Assembly: GCA_016721425.1 (NCBI GenBank) | Contig: JADKID010000038.1 | Location: forward strand, 248,001-312,000 | Length of the DNA stretch: 64,000 nt | DNA from: Bryobacterales bacterium | GTDB taxonomy: Bacteria; Acidobacteriota; Terriglobia; Bryobacterales; Bryobacteraceae | Direction: 5' to 3' | Shown here: positions 44,375 to 52,885 of the stretch, in pieces | How the letters are laid out: each line of letters starts with the position of its first letter | Numbering within the stretch: position 1 is the first letter of the stretch | Position numbers and translations under genes: made by a program | Notes under the pieces: model-generated | Told to the model about the DNA's origin: nothing | Database searches by the model: none | The model's input: the letters and a program-made list of their open reading frames with translations, nothing else

Positions 44375-46046
44375 GGCGGGCGTACTCCTCAATTAGTTTC
44401 TCGGCGTGGCGCAGAGCCTCATCGGTCAGGCGCTGGCCGGAGAGCATGCGGCCGATCTCGCGGACGCGCTCGGCGCCCTGGAGCTGTTCCACCTCGGCCA
44501 CGGTGCGGCCCTGCGACTCGCGTTTGGCCACGCTGTAGTGGGCGTCGGCGAAGCCGGCGATCTGGGCGAGGTGAGTGACGCAGAGCACCTGGCTGGTCTC
44601 GGAGATCTGCTTGAGGCGGCGGCCCACCATCTCGCCGGCGGCGCCGCCGATGCCAGCGTCGACTTCGTCGAAGACGAGTGTGCGGGGCACGCCGGCGTGG
44701 GCGCGCGGCACGATGCAGGTTTTCAGCGCGAGCGCGATGCGGGAGAGCTCGCCGCCGCTGGCGACCTTGTCGAGCGGGCGCGGCTCCTCGCCGATATTGG
44801 CGGAGACCAGGAACTCTACGGCGTCAATGCCGTGCTGGGCGGGGGGTGCGTCGGTGATGGAGACGCGAAACACGGTGCCTTGCATGGCCAATCCGCCGAG
44901 CTCCGTTTCGACCTGTTTTTGGAGCTTAATCGCGGCTTTTTGGCGGCTAGAACGCAGTTTTTGCGCGCTCGCGCGGAAGATGGCCTCCAGGCGCACGATT
45001 TCGGTTTCCAGGGCGGCGCGGCGCTCGCCGGCGGTTTCGACTGCGCTGAGCCGGGCCTTTACGTCCTCGAGAAAAGCCAGGATCTCGTCGATGGTGGTGC
45101 CGTACTTGCGTTTGAGCTTCTCGATCTGGGCGAGGCGGTTTTCCACTTCTTCCAGGCGGTTGGGGTCGGCTTCGAGATTGCCGAGGTAGTGTCGGAGATC
45201 GTGGGCGACCTCGTCGACGGCGATCTGGGCGGGCTTCAGGGTTTCGAGTAGCGGAGTGAGGCTTTCGTCGATGCGGGAGAGTTCCTCCAGCTTTTTGACG
45301 GCGATGCCGAGGCCGGTGGCGACGGAGGGCTCGGCCTCTGAGAGGGAGTCGTAGGCGAGCGTGGCAGCCTCGCTGAGGCGGGCGACGTTGCGCAGCACGC
45401 GCTTTTCGTTTTCGAGCTTCTCGTCGGCGGCAGGGGAGAGATCGAGCGCTTCGATCTCTTTGCGCTGCATGTCCCAGAGGTCGGCGAGGCGGAGCGTCTC
45501 CTGTTCGGAGCGGTTGAGCTCGTTCAGCTCGCGGACGGTGGCGTGCCATGAATCGTAGGCGGCCGCGACGTCGGCGACGAGGGCGGGCGAGGCGGCGGAT
45601 TCGTCGAGCAGTTCGCGTTGAGAATCGGTGGAGAAGAGCTTTTGCTGATCGTGCTGGCCGTGGATGTCGCCGAGGAAGGGCGCGAGTTCTTTGAGGAAGG
45701 CAGCCGTGACGGGGCGGCTGGCGGCGTAGGCGCGCGATTTTCCGTTGGCGAGGATTTCGCGTTCGATGAGGAGCTCGCCCTCCTCGGTTTCGATGCCGGC
45801 GCCGTTGAGCAGGGCGCGCAAGGGAGGATCGGGCGGCAGTTCAAACCGGCCGGAGACGAAGGCGCGGGCGGCGCCGGTACGGATCAACTCTGTGGAGGCG
45901 CGGCCGCCGAGCAGGAGGCTGACGGCATCCACGACGAGGCTCTTGCCGCTGCCGGTCTCGCCGGTGAGGGCGTTGAGGCCGGCATGGAGCGGCAGGCGCA
46001 AGCGTTCCACCACCGCGAAGTTCTCGACGACGAGTTCAACGAGCAT
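44367..46046 (-). CDS. recN: DNA repair protein RecN
   Basis: SMC-like ATPase for recombinational repair of double-strand breaks. 559 residues, normal length. Walker A GETGSGKS (about 29-36), a long coiled-coil middle (about 155-355), the signature LDKVASGGELSRIALALK and Walker B TLVFDEVDAGIGG. The final part CVTHLAQIAGFADAHYSV is conserved in RecN. A TATACT box 8 nt before the ATG and no ribosome site suggest a nearly leaderless mRNA. It is divergent from the tol operon. Confidence 0.96.
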   Translation of the reverse strand: MLVELVVENFAVVERLRLPLHAGLNALTGETGSGKSLVVDAVSLLLGGRASTELIRTGAARAFVSGRFELPPDPPLRALLNGAGIETEEGELLIEREILANGKSRAYAASRPVTAAFLKELAPFLGDIHGQHDQQKLFSTDSQRELLDESAASPALVADVAAAYDSWHATVRELNELNRSEQETLRLADLWDMQRKEIEALDLSPAADEKLENEKRVLRNVARLSEAATLAYDSLSEAEPSVATGLGIAVKKLEELSRIDESLTPLLETLKPAQIAVDEVAHDLRHYLGNLEADPNRLEEVENRLAQIEKLKRKYGTTIDEILAFLEDVKARLSAVETAGERRAALETEIVRLEAIFRASAQKLRSSRQKAAIKLQKQVETELGGLAMQGTVFRVSITDAPPAQHGIDAVEFLVSANIGEEPRPLDKVASGGELSRIALALKTCIVPRAHAGVPRTLVFDEVDAGIGGAAGEMVGRRLKQISETSQVLCVTHLAQIAGFADAHYSVAKRESQGRTVAEVEQLQGAERVREIGRMLSGQRLTDEALRHAEKLIEEYARRA

Positions 46047-46054
46047 TCAGGACA

Positions 46055-46060
46055 AGTATA
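46055..46060 (-). promoter_or_regulatory. Candidate -10 box of recN
   Basis: TATACT on the minus strand ends 8 nt before the ATG at 46046. No clear -35 box and no ribosome site are seen. Confidence 0.35.
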
Positions 46061-46142
46061 AAAGTTATGGGGGCCTTAGCAGGCGACAACTTTTTGGGCG
46101 GGTGGCGGCGTTATAGAGATGCAGGCTGGTTCGCGGGGGCGC

Positions 46143-46176
46143 GTTCCACCGCTCCCTGACGGTCGCGGCTCGGAAC
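46143..46176. repeat. Candidate dispersed palindromic repeat unit
   Basis: A 34-bp imperfect palindrome bounded by GTTCC and GGAAC, with the core CCGCTCCCTGACGGTCGCGG. From memory, cores of this kind (read on the other strand as SRDRQGAV in spurious proteins) occur in many copies in Solibacter-type genomes. Only one copy is seen here, so the repeat nature cannot be shown from the window. Confidence 0.35.
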
Positions 46177-46264
46177 ATGGGGAGGCAGAAATGTTTGAAA
46201 GCGCGGCAGCGGCCTACGCGCCTTCGATATCATGGAACTGGACACTGTCTGAGGGAGCTGAGCA

Positions 46265-46948
46265 TTGACACTGCCATTTGTATGGGCCTTCCTGCAGCTT
46301 TCGCTGCTGGAGATGCTGGCCGAGGCGTCGCTGGTATCGAAGATCGTGCTGGTACTGTTACTGGCGGGCTCGGTGATGAGCTGGGTGATCATATTCGCCA
46401 AGTACAGCCAGTTTAAGAGCGCGGTTGGGGCCAACGGCGCGTTTTTGCGCGCGTTCCGCAAGGCGCCGAATCTGGATGCGGTGGCGGCGGCGGCGGAGCA
46501 GTTCCGCGCGGCGCCGTTGACCACGGTTTTTGACTTTGGCTATCAGGAAGCGACGAGGCAGGTGAAGCTGCGCGGCGAGATCATCAACAAAGTGGCGCTG
46601 GAGCGCAGCCTGCAAATGGGCATCAGCGAGGAGATCACGCGGCTGGAGCGGCGCATGAGCTGGCTGGCAACCACCGCGACGGTTTCTCCGTTTGTGGGAC
46701 TGTTCGGCACGGTGCTGGGCATTATCGATTCGTTCCAGGGGCTGGGCAGCGCGGGGAGCGCGAGCCTGCGGGCGGTGGCGCCGGGCATCAGCGAGGCGCT
46801 GATTGCGACGGCGGCGGGCCTGGCGGCGGCGATTCCGGCGGCGGTGGCGTACAACGCGTTTGGCCACAGCATCAAAGAGCTGGGCGCGCGCATGGACGAC
46901 TTCGCCATGGAGTTTCTAAACATGACCGAGCGGCACTTCGAGGAGTAG
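46265..46948 (+). CDS. tolQ: TolQ/ExbB/MotA-type proton channel subunit
   Basis: Inner-membrane subunit that uses the proton gradient to drive the Tol-Pal machine. 227 residues with three membrane helices: about 24-46, and the pair TATVSPFVGLFGTVLGIIDSF and ALIATAAGLAAAIPAAVAYNA near 140-205, typical of TolQ/ExbB. TTG at 46265 is the start, supported by GGAG 8 nt upstream. First gene of the tolQ-tolR-tolA-tolB-pal-cpoB operon. Its place next to tolR and tolB identifies it as TolQ rather than ExbB. Confidence 0.93.
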   Translation: MTLPFVWAFLQLSLLEMLAEASLVSKIVLVLLLAGSVMSWVIIFAKYSQFKSAVGANGAFLRAFRKAPNLDAVAAAAEQFRAAPLTTVFDFGYQEATRQVKLRGEIINKVALERSLQMGISEEITRLERRMSWLATTATVSPFVGLFGTVLGIIDSFQGLGSAGSASLRAVAPGISEALIATAAGLAAAIPAAVAYNAFGHSIKELGARMDDFAMEFLNMTERHFEE

Positions 46949-46954
46949 AGCACT

Positions 46955-47395
46955 ATGGCCTTCTCTTCCGGTGGTGGTGACTTTTCGCGGCGCGGGCGCT
47001 CGCGCGGCAACGGGTCCTTGGCGGAGATCAACATCGTCCCGCTGGTGGACGTGGTGCTGGTGCTGCTGGTGATCTTCATGCTGACGGCGCACGTGATGGA
47101 GTTTGGGCTCGAGGTGGAAGTCCCAAAGGTGAAGCAAAGTAAGGACAGCTCGCAGGAGTTGCCGGTGGTGTCGGTGAGCAAGGACGGCAACCTGTTTCTG
47201 AACGAGAAGGGCGTCAACATCAACGAGCTGGGCGCGGCGTTCAAGAAGAAGTTTCCGGGCGCGAAGGCGGTGTACCTGCGCGCTGACAAGCAGACGATCT
47301 ACGACCCCATCGCGCAGGTGGTGAGCGTGCTGGGCGAAGCGGGGCTGGACGTGCGGCTGGTGACACAGCCGGACGACGCGGGCTCCGGCAAATAG
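46955..47395 (+). CDS. tolR: TolR/ExbD-type biopolymer transport protein
   Basis: 146 residues. One N-terminal membrane helix with the functional Asp (NIVPLVDVVLVLLVIFML), then a periplasmic domain (LPVVSVSKDGNLFLNEKGV, YLRADKQTIYDPIAQVVSVL). The Asp carries protons in the TolQR motor. It follows tolQ by 6 bp and precedes the TolA-like gene by 6 bp. Confidence 0.94.
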   Translation: MAFSSGGGDFSRRGRSRGNGSLAEINIVPLVDVVLVLLVIFMLTAHVMEFGLEVEVPKVKQSKDSSQELPVVSVSKDGNLFLNEKGVNINELGAAFKKKFPGAKAVYLRADKQTIYDPIAQVVSVLGEAGLDVRLVTQPDDAGSGK

Positions 47396-47401
47396 ACATC
47401 G

Positions 47402-48193
47402 ATGATGCGGCACGTCGACATCCTGGATGAACGCGACTCGCTGAAGCGGCCGATGCTGGGGTCCGTGCTGCTGCACGCCGCTGTGTTCGGGTTCATTGGA
47501 GTGATGTCGATTGCCAACGTGGGCAAGCGCGAGAGCTGGGGCGATCCGAATTCTGCGGGCGGCGGCGCGTTCACGGTGACGCCGGTGAAGGCGATTCCTT
47601 TGCCGGGGCGCACCGGGCCGGTGAACAAAGTGGCGTCTGACACCGAGTCGCAGATTCCGGAGCCGGTGAAGGCCAAGCCGGAGCCGAAGCGGGCGGTGAA
47701 GGACGATCCCAAGGCGATCTCGCTGAAGTCGAAAAAGAGCGCCAAGGCGGAGAAGGCGGAGCGGTATGCGTCGAACCGGCGCGACCCGCGCGAGTACTCC
47801 GATAACCAGGTTTATAGCCGCGCTGGGCAGGCGGCGACCTCGCCATTGTACGGGTTGGCGCCGGGCTCGGGCGGGGTGGGCGTGGGCAACGGGATGCCGT
47901 TTGGCAACCGGTTTGGGGCGTACGCGCAGTTGATCCGCGAGCGCGTGGCGCAGCGTTGGAAGACGGAGACGGTGGACGGGCGGATCAAGACTCTGCCTCC
48001 GGCGATTGTGACGTTCGAGATTATGCGGAACGGGCAGGTGCGGAACATCAAGGTGTTCCAGACGAGCGGCAACGTGGCGCTGGACTATTCGGCGCAACGG
48101 GCGATAACAGAGGCGGCGCCGTTTGAGCCGCTGCCGGCGGCGTATGACGGCAGTTCAGCAACGATCGAATTCTGGTTCCAGTTAAAACGATGA
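47402..48193 (+). CDS. TonB/TolA-like energy-transducing protein
   Basis: 263 residues: an N-terminal membrane helix (LGSVLLHAAVFGFIGVMSI), a proline- and lysine-rich periplasm-spanning linker (about 65-130, for example PEPVKAKPEPKRAVKDD), and a C-terminal TonB/TolA domain (AYAQLIRERVAQRWKTETV, PAIVTFEIMRNGQVRNIKVF). Its place between tolR and tolB makes it the TolA equivalent, although the C-terminal domain is closer to TonB. Its stop overlaps the tolB start (ATGA). Confidence 0.88.
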   Translation: MMRHVDILDERDSLKRPMLGSVLLHAAVFGFIGVMSIANVGKRESWGDPNSAGGGAFTVTPVKAIPLPGRTGPVNKVASDTESQIPEPVKAKPEPKRAVKDDPKAISLKSKKSAKAEKAERYASNRRDPREYSDNQVYSRAGQAATSPLYGLAPGSGGVGVGNGMPFGNRFGAYAQLIRERVAQRWKTETVDGRIKTLPPAIVTFEIMRNGQVRNIKVFQTSGNVALDYSAQRAITEAAPFEPLPAAYDGSSATIEFWFQLKR

Positions 48194-49542
48194 AAAACAG
48201 ATACCTGGTTGGCTTGATCGCTTTCGGAGCGCTGGCAGTGGCAGCTTACAGCCAGTCGCAAGATGCCATCGTTCTCAAACTCACGGGCGGCGAGAAGAAG
48301 AAGATCGCGCTGCCGGATTTCCGTGCGACGGGCGCGGCGGGCGCGCTGGTGGAGGCATTCAACAAGACGGTTTTCGAGGACATCCAGCAATCCGGCTTGT
48401 TCGACATGGCGGCGAAGAGTTTCTATCCGCTGAATCCGCCGCAGCAGGAGGCGGATCTGCGCGCGGGGCAGGCCACGTGCGCGGGGCGGTGTCTCTCCGA
48501 TTGGGCGGGCACGCCGGTGAGCGCGGGCTATCTGGGCTTTGGTTATGCGGCCGAGCAGGGCGGGCAGTTTGTGGCGTTTGGGCATCTGTACAACACGGCG
48601 GTGGCCGATATCGCCGGTGCGAAAGTTTTCCGCAAGCTCTACAATGCGCCGTTGAGCGAAGAGGGCGCGCGCAAGGCCGGGCATGAGTACGCGGCCGACA
48701 TTCTGGCGCAGTTCGGGGCGGCGTCGCTGGTGGGATCGAAGATCTACTTCGTGAGCGACCGCACGGGGCGAGGCAACAAAGAGATCTGGGTGATGGATTT
48801 TGACGGATCCAATCAAAGCCGCGTGACATCTTTCAACTCGATCACGACGATGCCTGCGATTTCGCCGGACGGGCGGCGGCTGGCCTTCACGACGTACGCG
48901 AAGGGGCAGCCGCAGATCATGATGTATTCGACCGAGACGTCGCGGTTTATCAACTTTCTGAATCCGCAGGCGTCGATGAACGCCACGCCGTCGTTCACGC
49001 CGGACGGGCAGAGTGTGCTGTTTTCCTCGACAATCAGCGGATTTTCGCAGATCTACGTCGCCAACCAGAGCGGCGGCGGGATGAAGCGGCTCTCCAATTC
49101 GCGGTCCATCGAGATGGAGGCGAAGGTGAATCCGAAGACAGGGACGGAGATGATCTTCGTAAGCGGGCGCGGCGGGCTGCAACAAATATATAGAATGAGT
49201 TTGGACGGTGCGGACGTAGTGCGGCTGACCAACGGTGAAGGCGAGGCTTCGAATCCGGCCTGGCATCCCGACGGGCAGCACATTGCGTTTGCCTGGACCC
49301 GTGGCTATTCGCCTGGAAACTGGAACGTCTTCCTCATGGATGTGGCGTCGCGGGAGACCGTGCAGCTCACTCATGGGGAGGGGAAGAATGAGAATCCGAC
49401 GTGGGCGCCGGACGGGCGCCATCTGGTATTCTCTTCGAACCGTTCCGGCCGCAGCCAGATCTATTCGATGCTGGCGAACGGGACCGAGGTGAAGCAGTTG
49501 ACCACGCAGGGCGGCAACTGGATGCCGGTCTGGTCGAAGTAG
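48190..49542 (+). CDS. tolB: Tol-Pal system protein TolB
   Basis: Periplasmic protein that binds Pal and helps draw the outer membrane inward during division. 450 residues with a signal peptide (LVGLIAFGALAVAAYSQ), an N-terminal alpha/beta domain (FNKTVFEDIQQSGLFDM) and a six-bladed propeller of PD40 repeats, for example MPAISPDGRRLAFTTYA, TPSFTPDGQSVLFSSTI, NPAWHPDGQHIAFAW and NPTWAPDGRHLVFSS. Length is normal. Coupled to the TolA-like gene upstream; pal follows after 57 bp. Confidence 0.95.
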   Translation: MKNRYLVGLIAFGALAVAAYSQSQDAIVLKLTGGEKKKIALPDFRATGAAGALVEAFNKTVFEDIQQSGLFDMAAKSFYPLNPPQQEADLRAGQATCAGRCLSDWAGTPVSAGYLGFGYAAEQGGQFVAFGHLYNTAVADIAGAKVFRKLYNAPLSEEGARKAGHEYAADILAQFGAASLVGSKIYFVSDRTGRGNKEIWVMDFDGSNQSRVTSFNSITTMPAISPDGRRLAFTTYAKGQPQIMMYSTETSRFINFLNPQASMNATPSFTPDGQSVLFSSTISGFSQIYVANQSGGGMKRLSNSRSIEMEAKVNPKTGTEMIFVSGRGGLQQIYRMSLDGADVVRLTNGEGEASNPAWHPDGQHIAFAWTRGYSPGNWNVFLMDVASRETVQLTHGEGKNENPTWAPDGRHLVFSSNRSGRSQIYSMLANGTEVKQLTTQGGNWMPVWSK

Positions 49543-49599
49543 ACCACGGAAGAAGTTTGAGATAGTTGAAACTGGAGCAGTAGGAGGCTCAAGGCCGTA

Positions 49600-50379
49600 A
49601 TGAAACAACGTCATATCGCGCTCACGCTACTTGCCACGTCTTTGCTGGTATTCGCGGTGGGCTGCAAGAAGAAGAAGCCCGTCGACACCCCGCCGCCGCC
49701 GACACCGACGACGTCCGCGCCCAAGGCAGAGAAAGGCCCGGCCGCCGTGATCAACAGCTTCACGGCGGAGCCTGCCACGATTTTGCGGGGCGAATCGGCG
49801 ACGCTGAAGTGGAGCGTGGCCAACGCGACGGAAGTGACCATCGACAACGGCATCGGCCGCGTACCGGCAACGGGCAGCCGGCAGGTATCGCCGACGGGCA
49901 ACACGACCTACCGGATGATGGCCAAGGGCGATGGTGGAGACGCGATCAGCGCGGCCAGCGTGGCTGTGACGACGGCGCCGCCTCCTCCGCCTCCTCCGCC
50001 GGCGCCCAAGGCGACGATCAGTGAGCGGATGGCGCGCGACGTACAGGATGTCTTCTTCGACTACGACAAGATGGAAGTGCGCGAGGATGCGCGGGCCATG
50101 CTGCAGCGCAATGCGGACGGCATCAAGGCGATCCTGAACGACTTCCCCTCGGCTGTGATTTCGCTGGAAGGCCACTGCGACGAGCGCGGCTCGGCGGAGT
50201 ACAACCTGGGCCTGGGCGACCGTCGCGCGACCAGCGTGCGGGAGTTCCTGTCGCAGATCGGGGTTCCGGCCGAGCGGCTGAAGACCATCAGCTTCGGCAA
50301 GGAAAAGCCGTTCTGTTCGGAAGCGACGGAAGACTGTTACGGCAAGAACCGTCGAGTCCACTTTGTTGGCGTGCAGTAG
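49600..50379 (+). CDS. pal: Peptidoglycan-associated lipoprotein Pal with an inserted Ig-like domain
   Basis: Outer-membrane lipoprotein that grips peptidoglycan. 259 residues, longer than classical Pal. Lipobox FAVGC (Cys at about 22) is followed by a Lys- and Pro-rich linker. Then comes an Ig-like module of about 80 residues (INSFTAEPATILRGESATLKW, VTIDNGIGRVPATGSRQVSP). A polyproline stretch precedes the C-terminal OmpA domain: VFFDYDKMEVREDA, ISLEGHCDERGSAEYNLGLG and GKEKPFCSEATEDCYGKNRR. Preceded by a GGAGG site. The Ig-like insert is unusual for Pal. Confidence 0.92.
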   Translation: MKQRHIALTLLATSLLVFAVGCKKKKPVDTPPPPTPTTSAPKAEKGPAAVINSFTAEPATILRGESATLKWSVANATEVTIDNGIGRVPATGSRQVSPTGNTTYRMMAKGDGGDAISAASVAVTTAPPPPPPPPAPKATISERMARDVQDVFFDYDKMEVREDARAMLQRNADGIKAILNDFPSAVISLEGHCDERGSAEYNLGLGDRRATSVREFLSQIGVPAERLKTISFGKEKPFCSEATEDCYGKNRRVHFVGVQ

Positions 50380-50393
50380 CCAAAGACCGAACC

Positions 50394-50418
50394 GGGCGGG
50401 CAGCAATGCCCGCCCTTT
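50394..50418 (+). terminator. Hairpin between pal and cpoB, possible attenuator
   Basis: GGGCGGGC at 50394-50401 pairs with GCCCGCCC at 50408-50415 around a 6-nt loop, followed by TTT. The short T run suggests partial termination that would lower cpoB expression relative to pal. Confidence 0.5.
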
Positions 50419-50442
50419 GCCTATTGGATGGAGAGTATCGCT

Positions 50443-51318
50443 ATGCGTTTGATTCTGATTTCCTCGTTGTTGCTGGCTACCGTTCCTTTTTCCGCCCTGG
50501 CGCAGAAGAAGGAGATGATCGAGCTGGGCCGCGACCTCGCCCTGTTGCAGGAAGAGGTCCGGACGATGCAGAAATCACAGAACGACAAGCTGTCGAACAT
50601 TGAAGGAACGTTGAAGGCGATCCAGGATCAGATTGCGGCGTCGAGCCGGGCGATCACGCTGCTCGACAGCGGGCTGAAGGACCGCATGGAGAAGTCGATG
50701 TCAACGCCGCTTTCTGGCCTGGGCGGGAAGGTGGACACGCTGGGGCAGGACTTCGGGTATGTGCGGGAATCGGTGACGGAGATCAACACGCGGCTGGGCA
50801 AGCTGGACCAGAAGATCGCTGATCTTTCGAACACGATCAAGACGATGCAGGCACCGCCGCCGGCGCCGGCGGGATTGCCGGCGACCGCTTCCGGCCCGCC
50901 CCCTGGCGTGAGCTCGCAGAGCCTGTATCAGGACGCGATGCGGGACAAATCGGGCGGGAATCTGGATCTGGCGCTGAAGGAGTTCAACGACTACGTGGCG
51001 TGGTTTGGGGACACGGACCTGGCCCCGAACGCGCAGTATTACGTGGGCGAGATCCTTTACAACCAGAAGCAATATGAGCAGGCGCTGGTGGCCTTTGACC
51101 GGGCACTGGAAGCGTATCCGAAGAATGTGAAGACGGCGGACGCGCACTTGATGAAGGGCCGGACGCTGTTGAAGATGGCGCGGCGGAGCGATGCGGAGCA
51201 GGAGTTCCGCGCGGCGATCGCGGTATCGCCGAGCTCGGATGCGGCGGGGCGGGCGAAGGGCGAGCTGCGGGACCTGGGGCTGAGCACGGCGCCACGGCCG
51301 GCTGCGAGGAAGAGATAG
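50443..51318 (+). CDS. cpoB: Tol-Pal accessory protein CpoB/YbgF
   Basis: Periplasmic protein that coordinates peptidoglycan synthesis with Tol-Pal constriction. 291 residues. The ATG at 50443 gives a signal peptide (LILISSLLLATVPFSALAQ) and has GGAGAG 7 nt upstream; ATG 50428 is an in-frame alternative. After the signal is a coiled coil (about 30-135), a Pro/Ala linker and a C-terminal TPR domain (SLYQDAMRDKSGGNLDLALKEF, AQYYVGEILYNQKQYEQALVAF), as in YbgF. Last gene of the tol-pal group. Confidence 0.92.
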   Translation: MRLILISSLLLATVPFSALAQKKEMIELGRDLALLQEEVRTMQKSQNDKLSNIEGTLKAIQDQIAASSRAITLLDSGLKDRMEKSMSTPLSGLGGKVDTLGQDFGYVRESVTEINTRLGKLDQKIADLSNTIKTMQAPPPAPAGLPATASGPPPGVSSQSLYQDAMRDKSGGNLDLALKEFNDYVAWFGDTDLAPNAQYYVGEILYNQKQYEQALVAFDRALEAYPKNVKTADAHLMKGRTLLKMARRSDAEQEFRAAIAVSPSSDAAGRAKGELRDLGLSTAPRPAARKR

Positions 51319-51323
51319 GCGCA

Positions 51324-52175
51324 GTGAGGCTGGCGGCCGGGCTGGTGCTGTTGTGTGGCGTGGCGGTGGCGGGCGAGAGCTCGCAGACCGTGCAGGCGTT
51401 TCCCGGCACGACGCCGGTGCTGGATGGGCGGATCGATGCGGCCGAGTGGGCGGACGCGTCAGTGATCCGCGGCGCGCAAGGGTGGATGTCGCAAATGTCG
51501 CCCGTGCGGGATGCGAACGATCTCGCTTTCACGGTGTGGGTGAAGCATGACGGGCGGCGGCTGTACTTTGCCTTCCGGGTGCGGGACGACGTGCTGTACG
51601 GCATCGATACGCCGCGGTGGCTGCCTCCGAATAATGCCAAGGCGCATGAGCTGAGCCGCGAGGGCTGGCCGTGGTTTGGGGATGAGGTGGAGATCCTGCT
51701 GGACTCGCGGCGGGCGGGGCAGGGCAAAGACATGGCGGCTGGGGATGGCGGATCCTGGCAGATGGTGTGCAATCTGACGAAATCGCGCCTGGGCGGAGTG
51801 GGCCAGGGCGGGTTGTTGGAGGGGGAGCCGCGGAGCAAGGCGGCGGCGTGGGAAACGTACTCGCGGTGGATCCGGAGCAGGGCGATGGAGGCGGCAGTGC
51901 GGCCTTTGCCGGGCGGCCACGGATACGAAATGGAGTGGGCGATTTCGTTTGAGCCCTGCCTGGAGATCGAGCCGGGGCGGTATTACAGTGCGGCTCTGGG
52001 CGACCGGGCGTTTGGGTTGAACCTGGCGGTGGGGGACCTGGACGAGCCGGAGAAGGGGCACGGCAACTTCGGATTGTTCCATCATGAAGAGTGGTGGGCG
52101 GGTGCGAAAGGCACGCCCACACAGTTGAGATCTTGGGGGACGCTATGGATCAGAACGAAGCCCGGCCCGCACTGA
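51324..52175 (+). CDS. Secreted CBM9-like carbohydrate-binding protein
   Basis: 283 residues, GTG start, signal peptide (LAAGLVLLCGVAVAGE). The mature part follows the family 9 carbohydrate-binding fold: PVLDGRIDAAEWADAS near the N-terminus, LYFAFRVRDDVLYG, FGDEVEILLDS and GYEMEWAISFEP. This family binds sugars or decorates enzymes, and free-standing forms are common in Acidobacteria. It starts 5 bp after cpoB, so it may be read through from the tol operon. Its 3' end overlaps deoC by 31 bp. Confidence 0.8.
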   Translation: MRLAAGLVLLCGVAVAGESSQTVQAFPGTTPVLDGRIDAAEWADASVIRGAQGWMSQMSPVRDANDLAFTVWVKHDGRRLYFAFRVRDDVLYGIDTPRWLPPNNAKAHELSREGWPWFGDEVEILLDSRRAGQGKDMAAGDGGSWQMVCNLTKSRLGGVGQGGLLEGEPRSKAAAWETYSRWIRSRAMEAAVRPLPGGHGYEMEWAISFEPCLEIEPGRYYSAALGDRAFGLNLAVGDLDEPEKGHGNFGLFHHEEWWAGAKGTPTQLRSWGTLWIRTKPGPH

Positions 52176-52885
52176 CGACGTACGAGGATCTGGCGGGGCG
52201 GTGGGATCACGCAATGGTGCGGCCGGACCTGGCTGATGAGGACATTGCGGCCGGCTGCGAGATGGCCGAATCGTATGGCGTGGCTTGCGTTTCGGTACGG
52301 CCGACCGATGTGGAACTGGCGGCGCGGCTGCTGGGCGGGACGCGGGTGGCGGTGGGCAGTGTGGTGAGCTTTCCGCACGGCGACGCGACGACGGCGGTGA
52401 AGATCTACGAGACGCGCGATCTTTTGCGGCGAGGCGCAAAAGAGATCGACATGGTGATTAACATCGGCAAGCTGAGGTCGCGGCAGTTTCAGTACATCGA
52501 ATCGGAGCTATTGCAGGTGAGCAATGCGTGCCACGAATCCGGCGCGCTGTTGAAGGTGATCTTGGAGAACGCGTATCTGACCGAGGATCTGAAGGTGATT
52601 GCGCTGAAGATATGCAAGCGGTGCGAGGTGGACTTTGTGAAGACGTCCACCGGATTTGCGCCGGAGGGCTGGACGGCCGCGGATGTGACGCTGATGAAAC
52701 GGGTGTTGAAGGACGAGTGCAGGATCAAGGCGGCGGGCGGGATCGACACAGTTGAGGCGGCGCTGGAGGCGTATGAACTGGGCGCGGACCGCATTGGCGG
52801 GACGCGCACGGTGAAGGTGCTGGACGAGTGGCGAAAGACTCTGGCTGCCGCTGCGGTCCCTGTATCGGAGTCCACGTCGCTGTGA
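52145..52885 (+). CDS. deoC: Deoxyribose-phosphate aldolase
   Basis: Cleaves 2-deoxyribose 5-phosphate to glyceraldehyde 3-phosphate and acetaldehyde in nucleoside salvage. 246 residues, TIM barrel. The Schiff-base Lys is in VDFVKTSTGF, and the proton-relay residues are in EIDMVINIG and the second conserved Lys in IKAAGGIDT. VGSVVSFPHGDATT is also typical. The ATG at 52145 has a GGGGG site 5 nt upstream and lies inside the preceding gene. Its stop overlaps the next start (GTGA). Confidence 0.95.
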   Translation: MDQNEARPALTTYEDLAGRWDHAMVRPDLADEDIAAGCEMAESYGVACVSVRPTDVELAARLLGGTRVAVGSVVSFPHGDATTAVKIYETRDLLRRGAKEIDMVINIGKLRSRQFQYIESELLQVSNACHESGALLKVILENAYLTEDLKVIALKICKRCEVDFVKTSTGFAPEGWTAADVTLMKRVLKDECRIKAAGGIDTVEAALEAYELGADRIGGTRTVKVLDEWRKTLAAAAVPVSESTSL

